In this document: piece after piece, positions 34,401 to 42,719 of the stretch
Numbering within the stretch: the stretch's first letter is position 1
Layout: every line of letters begins with the position of its first letter
Assembly (NCBI GenBank): GCA_900316845.1
Contig: ONEG01000013.1
Span: 680-53,878, forward strand
Length of the DNA stretch: 53,199 nucleotides
Reading direction: 5' to 3'
Source: an uncultured Bacteroidales bacterium
GTDB lineage: Bacteria; Bacteroidota; Bacteroidia; Bacteroidales; Paludibacteraceae
Program-made: the position numbers and the translations under genes
Notes under the pieces: generated by a model
Database searches by the model: none
Told to the model about the DNA's origin: nothing
The model's input: the letters and a program-made list of their open reading frames with translations, nothing else

Positions 34401-36676
34401 ACTACAAGGGCTACACCACCACCGTACCGATCACCCAGTTCCAGACACAGATTGCATGGAAAGACTCCGTGCCGGATGCGCTCAAAGAGGTGAAAGCCGG
34501 CGGCATCTATACCTACGCCATCGAGCGCACCGACGATCTCCACTCTATCAACGACCAGATCACCTACGTCTCTTCGGATCCCTCTTTTGCAACCGTGGAT
34601 GCGAACGGCAAAGTGACGATTGTCGGCAGCGAAGGTACGGCGACCATCAAGGCCTACCTCAGCGACGTAGGTTGTTTCAAGGGCGATACCCTCTCCTACC
34701 AGGTGGTGCTGAACTTAGACTGCCCCATCTACACCTGGAGCGGTCATGACGCACAGATGTACGCAGGCGGTTGGTATGAGGTTAGTTGTACGACGACAGC
34801 CGGTGCGCCGACGATCACCGTCACCGGTAACGGCGTGACCGCTGCTACCAGTACTTCCGGTAATACCACAACCGTCAAAATGACCTTAGGCGGCAACGCC
34901 TCCGGAGAGATCACCATCCAAGCGGAGAACCCCTTGGTAGGCAGCTATAAGCTCTGCCCGGAAACGAAGACGATCACTGTCTCCGACTGTCCGACACCTC
35001 TGACGGCAGCGTTCAAGACCTCCGTCAGCTGGCAAGGTACGCCCCCTCCGGCAGAGATCGTGGCGAACACGGTAGGCCAGACCTACACCTATACGATCGT
35101 CCGCACCGATGACCTCCACTCCATCAACTCGGCTATCTCGTATGAGTCCACCGATCCGGCAGTCGCTACCGTCGATGCCACGACCGGCACAGTGACCATC
35201 GTAGCGGCTTCGGGCGAGAGTAACATCCTGGCCATCCTCGAAGACGTAGGATGCTTCAAAGGCGACACATTGACGTATCACGTGCGCCTGTACGACTGCA
35301 CACAAGATATTACTACACACACGGATTATATTCTTCCTAAGCAGCCCAAGACGACGGAAGACTGCTCGTACATCGTCCTCTGGGACTGTGCGAAGGACAG
35401 TTGGGCAACGGACAACACCATGGAATGGGGCGAGACCTTCGTCTTTGCGGTGAACTTAGCCGGCACGGCGCTGGGCGATTGGGCGATGAAGCCTGCCAGC
35501 GACCCGGCATTGGAACGCTCGATTGCTTTCGACCGCTTCCGTGTGAAGAACGACGAAGGCACGCAGTTCCACCTCGACGCTTCGCGTCTGTGGCACATCC
35601 GCGATACCATCTTCGGTGCCGAGTTCAACTTCTCGCAGATCCCCTACACCAACGGTTCGTACTACACGCCGGCGATGGGTGAGCAGACGGAGATAGCCGC
35701 TCGCCTCTTCGGTCAGGAGACCGCCAAAGGAGCCGAGTGCGGCGCGGCAGGTCCGGCGAAAGCATGTAACTGGTGGCAGTGGTCGAACGCAGGATCGCTG
35801 CAGAGCCAGTTCACAGGCGAGTGGCTGGAAGGGTCGTATGTGTCGAATAACGACCTGTACCTCTTCCGTTTCGCGCCATATACAGGCAAGTCCGACCCGG
35901 TGATCAAACCGGCAGACGACGACTCCCGTGACCAGTGGTACGACAACCACTATTTCACGACCGTCAACGGCTACCGCTCGCCTTGTCCGAGAGTATGGCC
36001 GACCGACCTGAGTCTGAGTGTCTCCTCTACCTCCATCTGTCTGGAGAAAGGCGAGACGGCAACGATCCGTCTGGGCAGCAGCGAAGCCGGATGGAACTAC
36101 TCCCTCTACCGGGACGGCAGCGAGATGAGCAGTTCGACACAAGCCGGTAACGGCGGTGCGCTCACCTGGGACGAGTTAGGCGTAGGCGAATACACGATCT
36201 ACGCCGCAGCAACCAACGAGGCAGCGCAACACTCCGATTGGATGGGCGATTGCTCGCATACCTCGAAGATCACCATCACCGCGGCGGAAGGCTGCGTAGA
36301 GCCGGAGGTGTGCGAGGACGTTATCTACCGCAAGTGGAACGACCTGCTGTTTGTCGATAACAGCGACCACCTCTATACCGCTTACCAGTGGTACTGCAAC
36401 GACGCTCCACTCGACGGAGAGACCCGGCAGTTCCTCTACACCGAAGGCGTCGTGCTCAGCGGAGACGGCAAGACCTATTACTGCCTCTTGACCTTAGCGG
36501 ACGGTACGACGGTCAAAGCCTGTGCGAACCTCTTCGACGCCTTCCCCGCCAGCGTAGCCGCCGGCAAGCAGCAACAGGCGCCAAAAGCAGTCAAGTACAT
36601 CTATAACGGCAGGTTATATATCCGCCACGGTGACAAAACATATAATGGTCAAGGAGCATGCGTAACCGGATTATAA
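31439..36676 (+). CDS. Giant secreted protein with NNPIG domains at both ends, Big2-like repeats and sorting tag
   Basis: 1745 residues. Signal peptide to about 26, then the unrecognised NNPIG domain (27-245; LNNPIGPDGYYIVKWDC). The middle alternates Ig-like segments, three Big2-like units (ITYSSFDPTIATVD and two relatives), GGWYxxSCT-GAPT modules, and two beta-trefoil-like units (DRWLALPTG, DQWYIIQTG). A second NNPIG domain (about 1305-1525; YIVLWDCAKDSWATDN) precedes a C-terminal YRKWNDLLFVDN module and the tag KYIYNGRLYIRHGDKTYN. It is probably displayed on the cell surface. The next gene starts inside its last codons (19-nt overlap), so surface protein and barrel are translated together. 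Confidence 0.8.
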   Translation: MKKHDLFKYGSAIGLALLCAVNSWADYRLNNPIGPDGYYIVKWDCENDTWASSNDVEYDETFVLAIDLTGTKYENWVKNPQTANGVTYPVENTIVSLNCFRDGRGDNNMYRDNRARLWHIKGNIYGAMYNFAQFETNPNAPWTNTTPAIGEQTKIYGRMFSSATLFSDRCYPIDPSQKKGSIWNYLDEWWSATDGQPLFVFAPYTGTKTGAAFTTQEMTPGTHIFYDNNHYVVGNGYAAPCSVNDDQCCPFFYPLDPVTQTVSVGTDLSLVAEEKSGNLTGVSYQWYRYETSAGETTAAPYTGTGAQTKTCHPATNEGETDYTYYCFITTANCPEGVYTTKAQVIVEKLCPEYTITVDGAPVSGAQTFYPGGWYVIGCTSTAGAPTSKVLPAGAKAHFGHDTLYIHTDATTAPLTIEFPTAETAQYAACSGMLTGLISQCGEDQAYVLKWDDNKGYVMDNNGVVQMLSTGINDNTADRWLALPTGDPQVLGKDVVYLYNLTTNRYLYHGPVQATTPGAGGDYSAALTSPSLGSGDEYKWIFYQGDQQRIYIMNLSDWTGNWQQALVLHCRDWDYMYCQGNNNQYDIRVCKPDMKVGKMVGYDVSGEMHTSVQNLIATTGTKATLPPTAIGWNGTAPTAIVNLVAGQDTTFTAQRTDNTHSINKIITYSSFDPTIATVDAATGKVTAGNSGTTTITAKLEDAGCFDGAEITYQVKVKGCSAFTWSIDGEAGLSKLMYPGGWYMLSCTNDDGAPTITVTGTGVTTGTPTTSGNTTTVKVTLSGNATGTIALKAALQVSGMDCEDTQTINASECTETAAESRKIEWYNYNGSTTFPQYWIHDGASVYLRDNNGVLEADIEHNDGNDQWYIIQTGEKCQGEDVFYLQNVQTMRYVYRGSQTGNTGGDWEYAEALLSATNAQTDAYKWIIYNYNGKHAVVNVGGFTGTNFTNGAYMLHVRNWEAAALFSNPNIPSPRMVCGKMASQHASPVFYYKGYTTTVPITQFQTQIAWKDSVPDALKEVKAGGIYTYAIERTDDLHSINDQITYVSSDPSFATVDANGKVTIVGSEGTATIKAYLSDVGCFKGDTLSYQVVLNLDCPIYTWSGHDAQMYAGGWYEVSCTTTAGAPTITVTGNGVTAATSTSGNTTTVKMTLGGNASGEITIQAENPLVGSYKLCPETKTITVSDCPTPLTAAFKTSVSWQGTPPPAEIVANTVGQTYTYTIVRTDDLHSINSAISYESTDPAVATVDATTGTVTIVAASGESNILAILEDVGCFKGDTLTYHVRLYDCTQDITTHTDYILPKQPKTTEDCSYIVLWDCAKDSWATDNTMEWGETFVFAVNLAGTALGDWAMKPASDPALERSIAFDRFRVKNDEGTQFHLDASRLWHIRDTIFGAEFNFSQIPYTNGSYYTPAMGEQTEIAARLFGQETAKGAECGAAGPAKACNWWQWSNAGSLQSQFTGEWLEGSYVSNNDLYLFRFAPYTGKSDPVIKPADDDSRDQWYDNHYFTTVNGYRSPCPRVWPTDLSLSVSSTSICLEKGETATIRLGSSEAGWNYSLYRDGSEMSSSTQAGNGGALTWDELGVGEYTIYAAATNEAAQHSDWMGDCSHTSKITITAAEGCVEPEVCEDVIYRKWNDLLFVDNSDHLYTAYQWYCNDAPLDGETRQFLYTEGVVLSGDGKTYYCLLTLADGTTVKACANLFDAFPASVAAGKQQQAPKAVKYIYNGRLYIRHGDKTYNGQGACVTGL

Positions 36677-37566
36677 TACTATTTCTCCTCATGGGCTTGT
36701 CCCTGCCGATGGCGGCGCAGATGCACTCTGCCGTGGAGATCTCCCTCGGCGGAGGATGGAGCACCTTGGGCTATAAGGTGCAGCCCAAGCAGGAAGATGT
36801 ACAGGCGGCCAATAAGGGCAGCTGGGGCGCGCAGGCGCATCTCGGCTACGCACTCTTCTTCACACCGAAGGTCGGTTTGGGTATAGGAGCTAACTTCTCG
36901 CATTACGGCGCAAGCGCAGATCTATCGGGTATAGCGCGGTGGGAAGGCGTCACCGACACCGAAGGTGAGCCCTACAACCACCTCGCTATCATCCACTCGC
37001 TCAAGGACAAGCAAGACATCTATCTGGTAGAGATCCCACTGACGTTCTACTTCGTTCAGCCCCTCTCAGACAAGCTCTTCTTCAATCTGGAGGTCGGTGC
37101 CAAGTACGGCATACCGGTGATGAAGAGCGCCTCTTTCCGCGCGGATATAGAGCACCAAGGCGACTACGGGCTATGGGACCTGGATCTGTTCGGCGTGGAC
37201 GGACACGGCTTCTACCGGGAGGAGGATTTTCATGACTCCTACGCCATCGCCGTACAGCACCAGATATCCGCCTTCCTCAAGCTCGGTCTGGCATATGAGA
37301 TCAACGAGAAGGTACATTTCTTCGCGAATATATACGGTGATTACGGGTTCATGAACGTCTTCAAAAGCGGCGAAGCGGATCTGGGCTTTCAGAACGACCG
37401 GACAGGGATGGCTGCAGCGCACGCGTTCATGCCAGAGTACCACGGCATCACCGCTACCAATAACCTCTCCGCCAAGTCCCGCCCTATTCAGGTTGGCGTG
37501 GAGGTAGGACTGCGGTTCATCTTCCCTCATAAAGTAACTTATCCTTGTCGATGCAGATTATTCTGA
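36658..37566 (+). CDS. Outer-membrane beta-barrel protein
   Basis: 302 residues with a signal peptide ending at MAAQ. Alternating hydrophobic strands (VEISLGGGWSTLGYK, GYALFFTPKVGLGIGANFSH, VEIPLTFYFVQP, FANIYGDYGFM, VGVEVGLRFIF) indicate an 8-to-12-strand barrel. It is clearly paralogous to the barrel of the next gene over its full length (shared FFTPxxGLGIG, HxFMPxYxG). It overlaps the giant gene upstream by 19 nt. By analogy with SprF following SprB it may help export or anchor that protein, but this is inference. Confidence 0.78.
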   Translation: MRNRIIILFLLMGLSLPMAAQMHSAVEISLGGGWSTLGYKVQPKQEDVQAANKGSWGAQAHLGYALFFTPKVGLGIGANFSHYGASADLSGIARWEGVTDTEGEPYNHLAIIHSLKDKQDIYLVEIPLTFYFVQPLSDKLFFNLEVGAKYGIPVMKSASFRADIEHQGDYGLWDLDLFGVDGHGFYREEDFHDSYAIAVQHQISAFLKLGLAYEINEKVHFFANIYGDYGFMNVFKSGEADLGFQNDRTGMAAAHAFMPEYHGITATNNLSAKSRPIQVGVEVGLRFIFPHKVTYPCRCRLF

Positions 37567-37571
37567 TAAAA

Positions 37572-39371
37572 ATGAAACGATTAAGTATTATCACGCTGGT
37601 TCTTCTCTTAATGATACCGGCAGCGGTGTTTGCGGCGAACAACACCTTCAGTAAGCGATACAAGAACAAGCCGGTGAAAGAAGTCCTGGCGGATCTCAAA
37701 GACGCTACCGGTACACGCGTCAGCTACAAGCGGAAGGAGGTGAATAACACCCGTCGCGTGACCGTCTCCTTCCATAACGCTACGCCGGAAGAGGTGCTCA
37801 ACGAACTCTTCGACTGCGAATATACCATCTCCAGGAAAGGTAAGAAAGGCAACAGTTACGTCATCACCAAGCGGATCCTGCAACAGGCTGACACGCTCGT
37901 CAGCTCCGTCGCAGTGGACACCGTCTCCGTAGCCCAAAGGGTGAAGTCGCAACTCGAACTACCTGACCGCGGGATGACGCTCCTCTACCGCGAAGAGAGA
38001 CTGCTGGTGCACTACCGCGACTCTATCCTGCATACGCAGGAGCGCATCGACCGTCCGCAGATAGAGAAACAGGTATCTGCCGATCAGACCCCTGCAGACA
38101 AGGGTTCGTCGCTACAGTTCTACCTCGGCGGCGCTTACTCGTCGATGGGGTATAAGTTACAGGACGGCTCGAACCTCGGCCATATAGGCGGCGAGATAAG
38201 CGTCCGATACGCGTATTTCTTCACGCCCGAATGGGGCTTGGGTATCGGCGTGGATTTCACGACCTACGGCTCGAGGGGCAGACTGAACACGACCCTTCAG
38301 TGGGACGGTCAGGCAGATACCGACGGCGAGAACTACAACCATCGCGCGGTGACACACGACTGGAAAGAGGACCAACGCACCTACATGCTCTCAATCCCTC
38401 TGACAGTGCAGTATCAGCACCGGTTCAACGACAAAGTGGGTATCTTTGCCGCGCTGGGCGGCTTTGCAGGTATGCCCCTGATCAGTAACTATCGCCTTGT
38501 ATCCGGTGCCGTGGAGCACCGGGGAGAGTACCCGCAATGGGGGCTCGAGCTATACGGACTCAATAACCATGACTTCTACACGGAGCAGATAGGCGAAGCG
38601 TTCACCAAAGAGTCCCATCCGCTCGCGCTCAAGAAGATCGCCGCCGGAGTCAAGGCAGACCTCGGCGTGATCATACCCGTGAATGAGAAGATAGACCTTT
38701 TTGCAGGCGTGTACGGTTCGGTCGTATGCAATGACCTGCAAAACGAGCAGCATGCCTTAGGATGGCAGCAGGCGGGCTACGACGACTACCGCAAGCATGC
38801 TTTCATGCCGGCGTATCAAGGCCTCGCCAACTCGACCTGCACGAACGCTATACGGCCGTGGGAAGCAGGTATCAAAATCGGTATCCACTTCCGTCCGGCG
38901 AAGAAAGCGCCGAAGCCCGTTATGGGTTCCGGATGCCTCATCGTACTCGACACCACCTACTACACAAAGCAACATGCGGATACCATGGTGCTGGCTTCGG
39001 TAGATACCATCCGGAGCCTCAAGAAGACCCTGGAGAAATCCGTCATCTGGTTTAACGTCAACGACTACAAACACCCGCTTCTGGAGCCTGCGGACGTTAT
39101 CGAACAGGTGGCGCAGATCCTCATATCCAACCCCTCGCAACGCGTCTATATCAACGGCCACGCGAGTGAGGAAGGTAACAAACACACCAACCAGATCCTC
39201 TCTAACCGCCGCGCGGAGACGATAGCCGCCATGCTCAAAGCCTTAGGCGTTCCTGCCAAGCAACTCGTCGTACACGGCTACAGCGCCGATATACAGTACC
39301 AAGGCACCAGCACCACACGTACCCGGCGCGAGCTCAACCGACGCGTAGAGATCATCCCTGTTAACGAATAA
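37572..39371 (+). CDS. STN-barrel-OmpA fusion protein of the outer membrane
   Basis: About 599 residues from MKRLSIITLVLLLMIPAAVF (a longer frame to 37545 would read back into the previous gene). Three parts in order: an STN-type domain (about 25-105; KPVKEVLADLKDATGTRVSY), a barrel paralogous to the preceding gene (about 190-460), and an OmpA-type peptidoglycan-binding domain (about 485-599; INGHASEEG, SNRRAETI, NRRVEI). STN domains normally sit in secretins and TonB-linked receptors, so this combination is unusual. It starts 5 nt after the first barrel gene ends and probably anchors the complex to the wall. Confidence 0.8.
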   Translation: MKRLSIITLVLLLMIPAAVFAANNTFSKRYKNKPVKEVLADLKDATGTRVSYKRKEVNNTRRVTVSFHNATPEEVLNELFDCEYTISRKGKKGNSYVITKRILQQADTLVSSVAVDTVSVAQRVKSQLELPDRGMTLLYREERLLVHYRDSILHTQERIDRPQIEKQVSADQTPADKGSSLQFYLGGAYSSMGYKLQDGSNLGHIGGEISVRYAYFFTPEWGLGIGVDFTTYGSRGRLNTTLQWDGQADTDGENYNHRAVTHDWKEDQRTYMLSIPLTVQYQHRFNDKVGIFAALGGFAGMPLISNYRLVSGAVEHRGEYPQWGLELYGLNNHDFYTEQIGEAFTKESHPLALKKIAAGVKADLGVIIPVNEKIDLFAGVYGSVVCNDLQNEQHALGWQQAGYDDYRKHAFMPAYQGLANSTCTNAIRPWEAGIKIGIHFRPAKKAPKPVMGSGCLIVLDTTYYTKQHADTMVLASVDTIRSLKKTLEKSVIWFNVNDYKHPLLEPADVIEQVAQILISNPSQRVYINGHASEEGNKHTNQILSNRRAETIAAMLKALGVPAKQLVVHGYSADIQYQGTSTTRTRRELNRRVEIIPVNE

Positions 39372-39382
39372 CTGCATCAACC

Positions 39383-40585
39383 ATGTTCACCCTACTGACT
39401 ATACTGTCCCTCTGTCTGGACTCGACGCTGACCATCTGCGCGCCTGCCATCGACGACACGCTCTTTTACGTTTGGAGCAACGGCGCGCAGACGGAGTGTA
39501 TCACCCTCACCGGCACCACTGTCGGAGAGGCAGAGTACATCTGCGAAGCACGTACGAAGACTTTTATCACGACCGATAACCTGATGGCGAACGGCGATTT
39601 CGAGAACTACACCGACTACCATCTCCAGCCTACCGGCTACACCTCCGACTACGAGTATCTGCCGTTTGACCCGTATGGCACGGATCTGTACGACAAGCCG
39701 CAGTACCAGGGCAAGTCCGGCGTCTATCTGCTGTCGAATAACGCAAAGCATACCTGGCGCGATTATGCGAACGTCAGTCCTCACTCCGGCAACCTCTTTG
39801 CGATGTTCGACGCCGCGCAATCGGGCTACGCATGGAAAGCCTGCACGCCGGAGAACCCCGGGCTGCAGATCCTGGAAGGCGGACTGTACGTCTTCTCCTA
39901 CTGGGCTGCGGACCTCAACGAAGCCTCCCAACGGGCACATCCTGCGCAGCTGCAGTTCACCATCCGCTATAAGATGCCCGACGGAACGATGCAGAAAGAG
40001 TCCTTGGGCGAAGTCATGACCTTAGGCAAGGATAACCTCTGGCACTACTCGCAGACCTTCTGGACCTCTCCCGTGACCAGCGACTCCATCGAGATAGGTG
40101 TGGAGGATCTGAATAACTACTACGGCGTCGGCAACGACTTCGGCTTGGATGATCTCATCTTCCAGCTGGTGACCGTGGAAGGCAGCGAACTCGTGGATTC
40201 CGACACCTTCCGCATCACCACACAGGACTGCACGCCGTGTCAGGAGTTCGTCTATCGCAAGTGGAACGATGTGCTCTTTGCCGACAATAAAGACGGACAG
40301 TTCGTCTCCTATCAGTGGTACGCCGACAGTGTGGCTATAGAGGGCGCTACGGCGCAGTTCTACCAGCTGACGGACACTATCACGCCGCATCTGTACTACG
40401 TAGAAGCAACGACGGAGGACGGCCGCGTACGGACGAGTTGCGTGCAGCTCTTCGAGCAGTTCGCCGCCTCTGCACCGAAGCATCCCGCACAAAGCGCACG
40501 CCGCTTCCTCCGTGACGGACAACTCTACATAAAAACCGAAGATGCCATCTATAGCATCTTCGGCTGTAAGACTCTGGTACCCTAG
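39383..40585 (+). CDS. Secreted protein with jelly-roll-like domain, YRKWND module and sorting tag
   Basis: 400 residues: short signal peptide, a CBM-like beta-sandwich (about 60-270; LMANGDFENY, LYVFSYWAADLN, DDLIFQLV), then CQEFVYRKWNDVLFADN, an Ig-like module nearly the same as the one before the tag in the 1745-residue protein, and finally RRFLRDGQLYIKTEDAIYS. Fourth gene of the operon, 11 nt after the OmpA fusion. Likely a partner of the giant protein on the surface. Confidence 0.75.
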   Translation: MFTLLTILSLCLDSTLTICAPAIDDTLFYVWSNGAQTECITLTGTTVGEAEYICEARTKTFITTDNLMANGDFENYTDYHLQPTGYTSDYEYLPFDPYGTDLYDKPQYQGKSGVYLLSNNAKHTWRDYANVSPHSGNLFAMFDAAQSGYAWKACTPENPGLQILEGGLYVFSYWAADLNEASQRAHPAQLQFTIRYKMPDGTMQKESLGEVMTLGKDNLWHYSQTFWTSPVTSDSIEIGVEDLNNYYGVGNDFGLDDLIFQLVTVEGSELVDSDTFRITTQDCTPCQEFVYRKWNDVLFADNKDGQFVSYQWYADSVAIEGATAQFYQLTDTITPHLYYVEATTEDGRVRTSCVQLFEQFAASAPKHPAQSARRFLRDGQLYIKTEDAIYSIFGCKTLVP

Positions 40586-40618
40586 TATCCTAGTACCCTA
40601 GGACCCTAGTACCCTAGT
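40575..40618. repeat. CTAG-rich tandem repeat between convergent genes, carrying both stop codons
   Basis: Units of the form (G/A)TACCCTAG fill the 28-nt gap. Both neighbours end in TAG and each TAG is part of a repeat unit. It resembles the CCTAGG tract at 17573-17608, also between convergent genes. Confidence 0.75.
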
Positions 40619-42632
40619 TCTTCTCGAATCGTATCGCGCAGCCTCCTCCGGTAGCGAGGCGCACGTTTATCGTATCCTTAGCGCTTACCTTCCGCCTCTC
40701 GATGGTGGTGGCGTAAGGGTTCGTCTGCCAATCGGCATCAGGAGCATCGGCATAGACAGTCGCCGTCCATTCGCCTTCGCCAAGGAATGCCGGCTGGATG
40801 GTGATCTCCCGTGCCTCTTCGTTGGTCACGGCGCCGATATACCAGTCGTCCGAATGCCTGTCCTGACGCGCCATGACGACGTACTCCCCTATCTTACCGT
40901 CTATCAGCCTCGACGCCTTCCAGTCGCACGGCACGTCGCGGATGAACTGAAACTCCGCGGGGTGCTTCTCGTAGTTCTCGATCTTGTCACACGCCATCTG
41001 CAGCGGGCTGTAGAGGACGACGAAGAGCGCCAGCTGGTTACAGAGCGTCGAGTGTACACGCGTGCCGGGGATAATGGGGTTCTCAAAAGCAAACACTCCC
41101 GGGGTGTAGTCCGCCGGACCCGCCATCATGCGGGTAAAGGGCAAGGTACATACATGCGAACACGGCGAACCGCCGTCTTGCGCCCAGGCGTTCCACTCCT
41201 GACCGCGGATACCCTCCTGCGTCATCAGGTTCGGGTACGTGCGCTGCAGACCCGAAGGCATAGCCGGCTCGTGGTTGTCGATGGCTATATGGTACTTGGC
41301 GGCCGTCTCGATGACCTTACGGTAATGCCGTACTACCCCCTGCGAGCGGTTGAACTGATAGCCGTCGCAGGTGCGGATGAGCGGAGAGACATAGCCCGTC
41401 TTGACGGCCGGCATGCCGTGCTCCTGCATGAACTGATAAGCCGTATCCAGATCCGCCTCGTACTCGTCTGCACGACCCGAAGTCTCGTGGTGGCAGATGA
41501 TGGCTACGCCTAACTCCCTGGCATAAGCGCTCAAGGCATCCACGTCATAATCATCGTACGGGGTGACGAAAGAGAAACGGTCGTTATTGATGCCCTCGTA
41601 GCCTTCCCAACCGGTGTTCCAGCCTTCCGCAAGGACTCCGCCGAAACCGTTCTCGGATGCGAACTTAAGATACCTGCGCATGTTCTCCGTCGTAGCGCCG
41701 TGACGGGCACTCTTGCTCCACGTCCACTCTTTGAGGTGCATCGACCACCAGATGCCGAGGAACTTCATGGGCTTGATCCACGACGTGTCTTCGATCTTAC
41801 AAGGCTCGTTGAGATTGAGCATGATCCGCGACGCCATCATCTCAGGCAGCGTGCGCGTGAGGATCATGAACCGCCAAGGCGTCACGAACGGTGCCGTGAC
41901 ATACGCCTTGTCGTCCAGCACCTTACCGTCCCTCATCCACGGTGTCAGGTAGGTAGAGAGCTGAAAGTCGAAAGTCGAAAGTCGAAAGAGGTTCTGACAA
42001 GGATAATCCGTCACGTTCGCCTCATGGAGGAAGGCGTACATTCCATCCGCCATCTCCATCGTGACGGGCGAACACATAGTGTCTTTCTCGTGCAGTGGCG
42101 CTTTCGTATAGATGCCCTCGTAATACTCCGTGCGCCAGGGGATGGACCATACCTGCGGTTCGGCTGCAAAACGATACGCCGTGAGCTCATCGAGGACGGT
42201 GAGGGCAAGCCCGTGACCGTCCTGCGCCGGGAACTCATAACGGAAAGCAAAACCGTCGTCGAAGAGGCGGAAGACGATATGCATACGCAGCTTCTCCGAC
42301 GCAAGCGCCACCTTCATCTCATTATGCCGATCCCTGATGAAGCGCTCCTCTCCCCAGACGGTCTCCCATGTCGTGTCCGCGCTGTCGTAAGAGGCGGACT
42401 CCACCGTCCATCTGAGGTCACGCAACGTGTCTCCACCGGCGAGGAGAACGAAACCCATCGGAGAAGGCAGGAGAACGTCCTTGCCCTCGTAGGCAACCGA
42501 GTAAGTCGGCTGCCCCTCACGCAGCTCAAAAGACAAGGTCATCGCTCCGTCAGGGGAGGAGACCGTATAATCACGCTCCTTCGTACACGCCACCAGGACG
42601 AGACACACCAAGCAAATCAGAATCTTTTTCAT
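40614..42632 (-). CDS. GH97 alpha-glucosidase, inverting SusB type
   Basis: 672 residues, lipoprotein (Cys16 in LVAC). N-terminal beta-supersandwich, central TIM barrel, C-terminal sheet as in GH97. Glu383 (HHETS), Glu455 (NHEP) and Glu479 (GQEWN) have nearly the spacing of SusB E439/E508/E532, and the position that is the nucleophile Asp in retaining members is Gly (VKTGYV), so an inverting alpha-glucosidase is expected. It would trim oligosaccharides at the outer membrane or in the periplasm. A heptamer insert encodes RLSTFDFQLST near residue 218. It is the last gene of the SusC-SusD operon. Confidence 0.9.
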   Translation of the reverse strand: MKKILICLVCLVLVACTKERDYTVSSPDGAMTLSFELREGQPTYSVAYEGKDVLLPSPMGFVLLAGGDTLRDLRWTVESASYDSADTTWETVWGEERFIRDRHNEMKVALASEKLRMHIVFRLFDDGFAFRYEFPAQDGHGLALTVLDELTAYRFAAEPQVWSIPWRTEYYEGIYTKAPLHEKDTMCSPVTMEMADGMYAFLHEANVTDYPCQNLFRLSTFDFQLSTYLTPWMRDGKVLDDKAYVTAPFVTPWRFMILTRTLPEMMASRIMLNLNEPCKIEDTSWIKPMKFLGIWWSMHLKEWTWSKSARHGATTENMRRYLKFASENGFGGVLAEGWNTGWEGYEGINNDRFSFVTPYDDYDVDALSAYARELGVAIICHHETSGRADEYEADLDTAYQFMQEHGMPAVKTGYVSPLIRTCDGYQFNRSQGVVRHYRKVIETAAKYHIAIDNHEPAMPSGLQRTYPNLMTQEGIRGQEWNAWAQDGGSPCSHVCTLPFTRMMAGPADYTPGVFAFENPIIPGTRVHSTLCNQLALFVVLYSPLQMACDKIENYEKHPAEFQFIRDVPCDWKASRLIDGKIGEYVVMARQDRHSDDWYIGAVTNEEAREITIQPAFLGEGEWTATVYADAPDADWQTNPYATTIERRKVSAKDTINVRLATGGGCAIRFEKN
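41963..41990 (-). repeat. Heptamer tract (GACTTTC on the coding strand, 3-4 copies) in the GH97 gene
   Basis: GAAAGTC at 41963, 41970 and 41977, then GAAAGAG. It encodes RLSTFDFQLST between NLF and YLTPW. It is the same heptamer as in the ABC ATPase and murF-alr genes, but read from the opposite strand. Confidence 0.9.
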
Positions 42633-42649
42633 ATTCTATCTCCTATCTA

Positions 42650-42719
42650 CTATCAACTATCAACTATCAACTATCAACTATCAACTATCAACTATCAACT
42701 ATCAACTATCAACTATCAA
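42650..42719 (-). repeat. Ten perfect heptamers (CTATCAA) between susD and the GH97 gene
   Basis: Exactly ten units without mismatch. Read in the direction of transcription the unit is TTGATAG, which gives TGA or TAG stops in every frame; the susD stop TGA is itself part of this tract. It fills nearly the whole 83-nt gap and could vary the spacing and translation of the GH97 gene. Confidence 0.97.

Noticed and set aside
33020..34543. A 507-codon open frame on the minus strand inside the giant 1745-residue gene
   Set aside because: It lies wholly antisense to a gene with clear domain repeats and signal peptide; the translation has no recognisable motif and reflects GC-rich codon bias.
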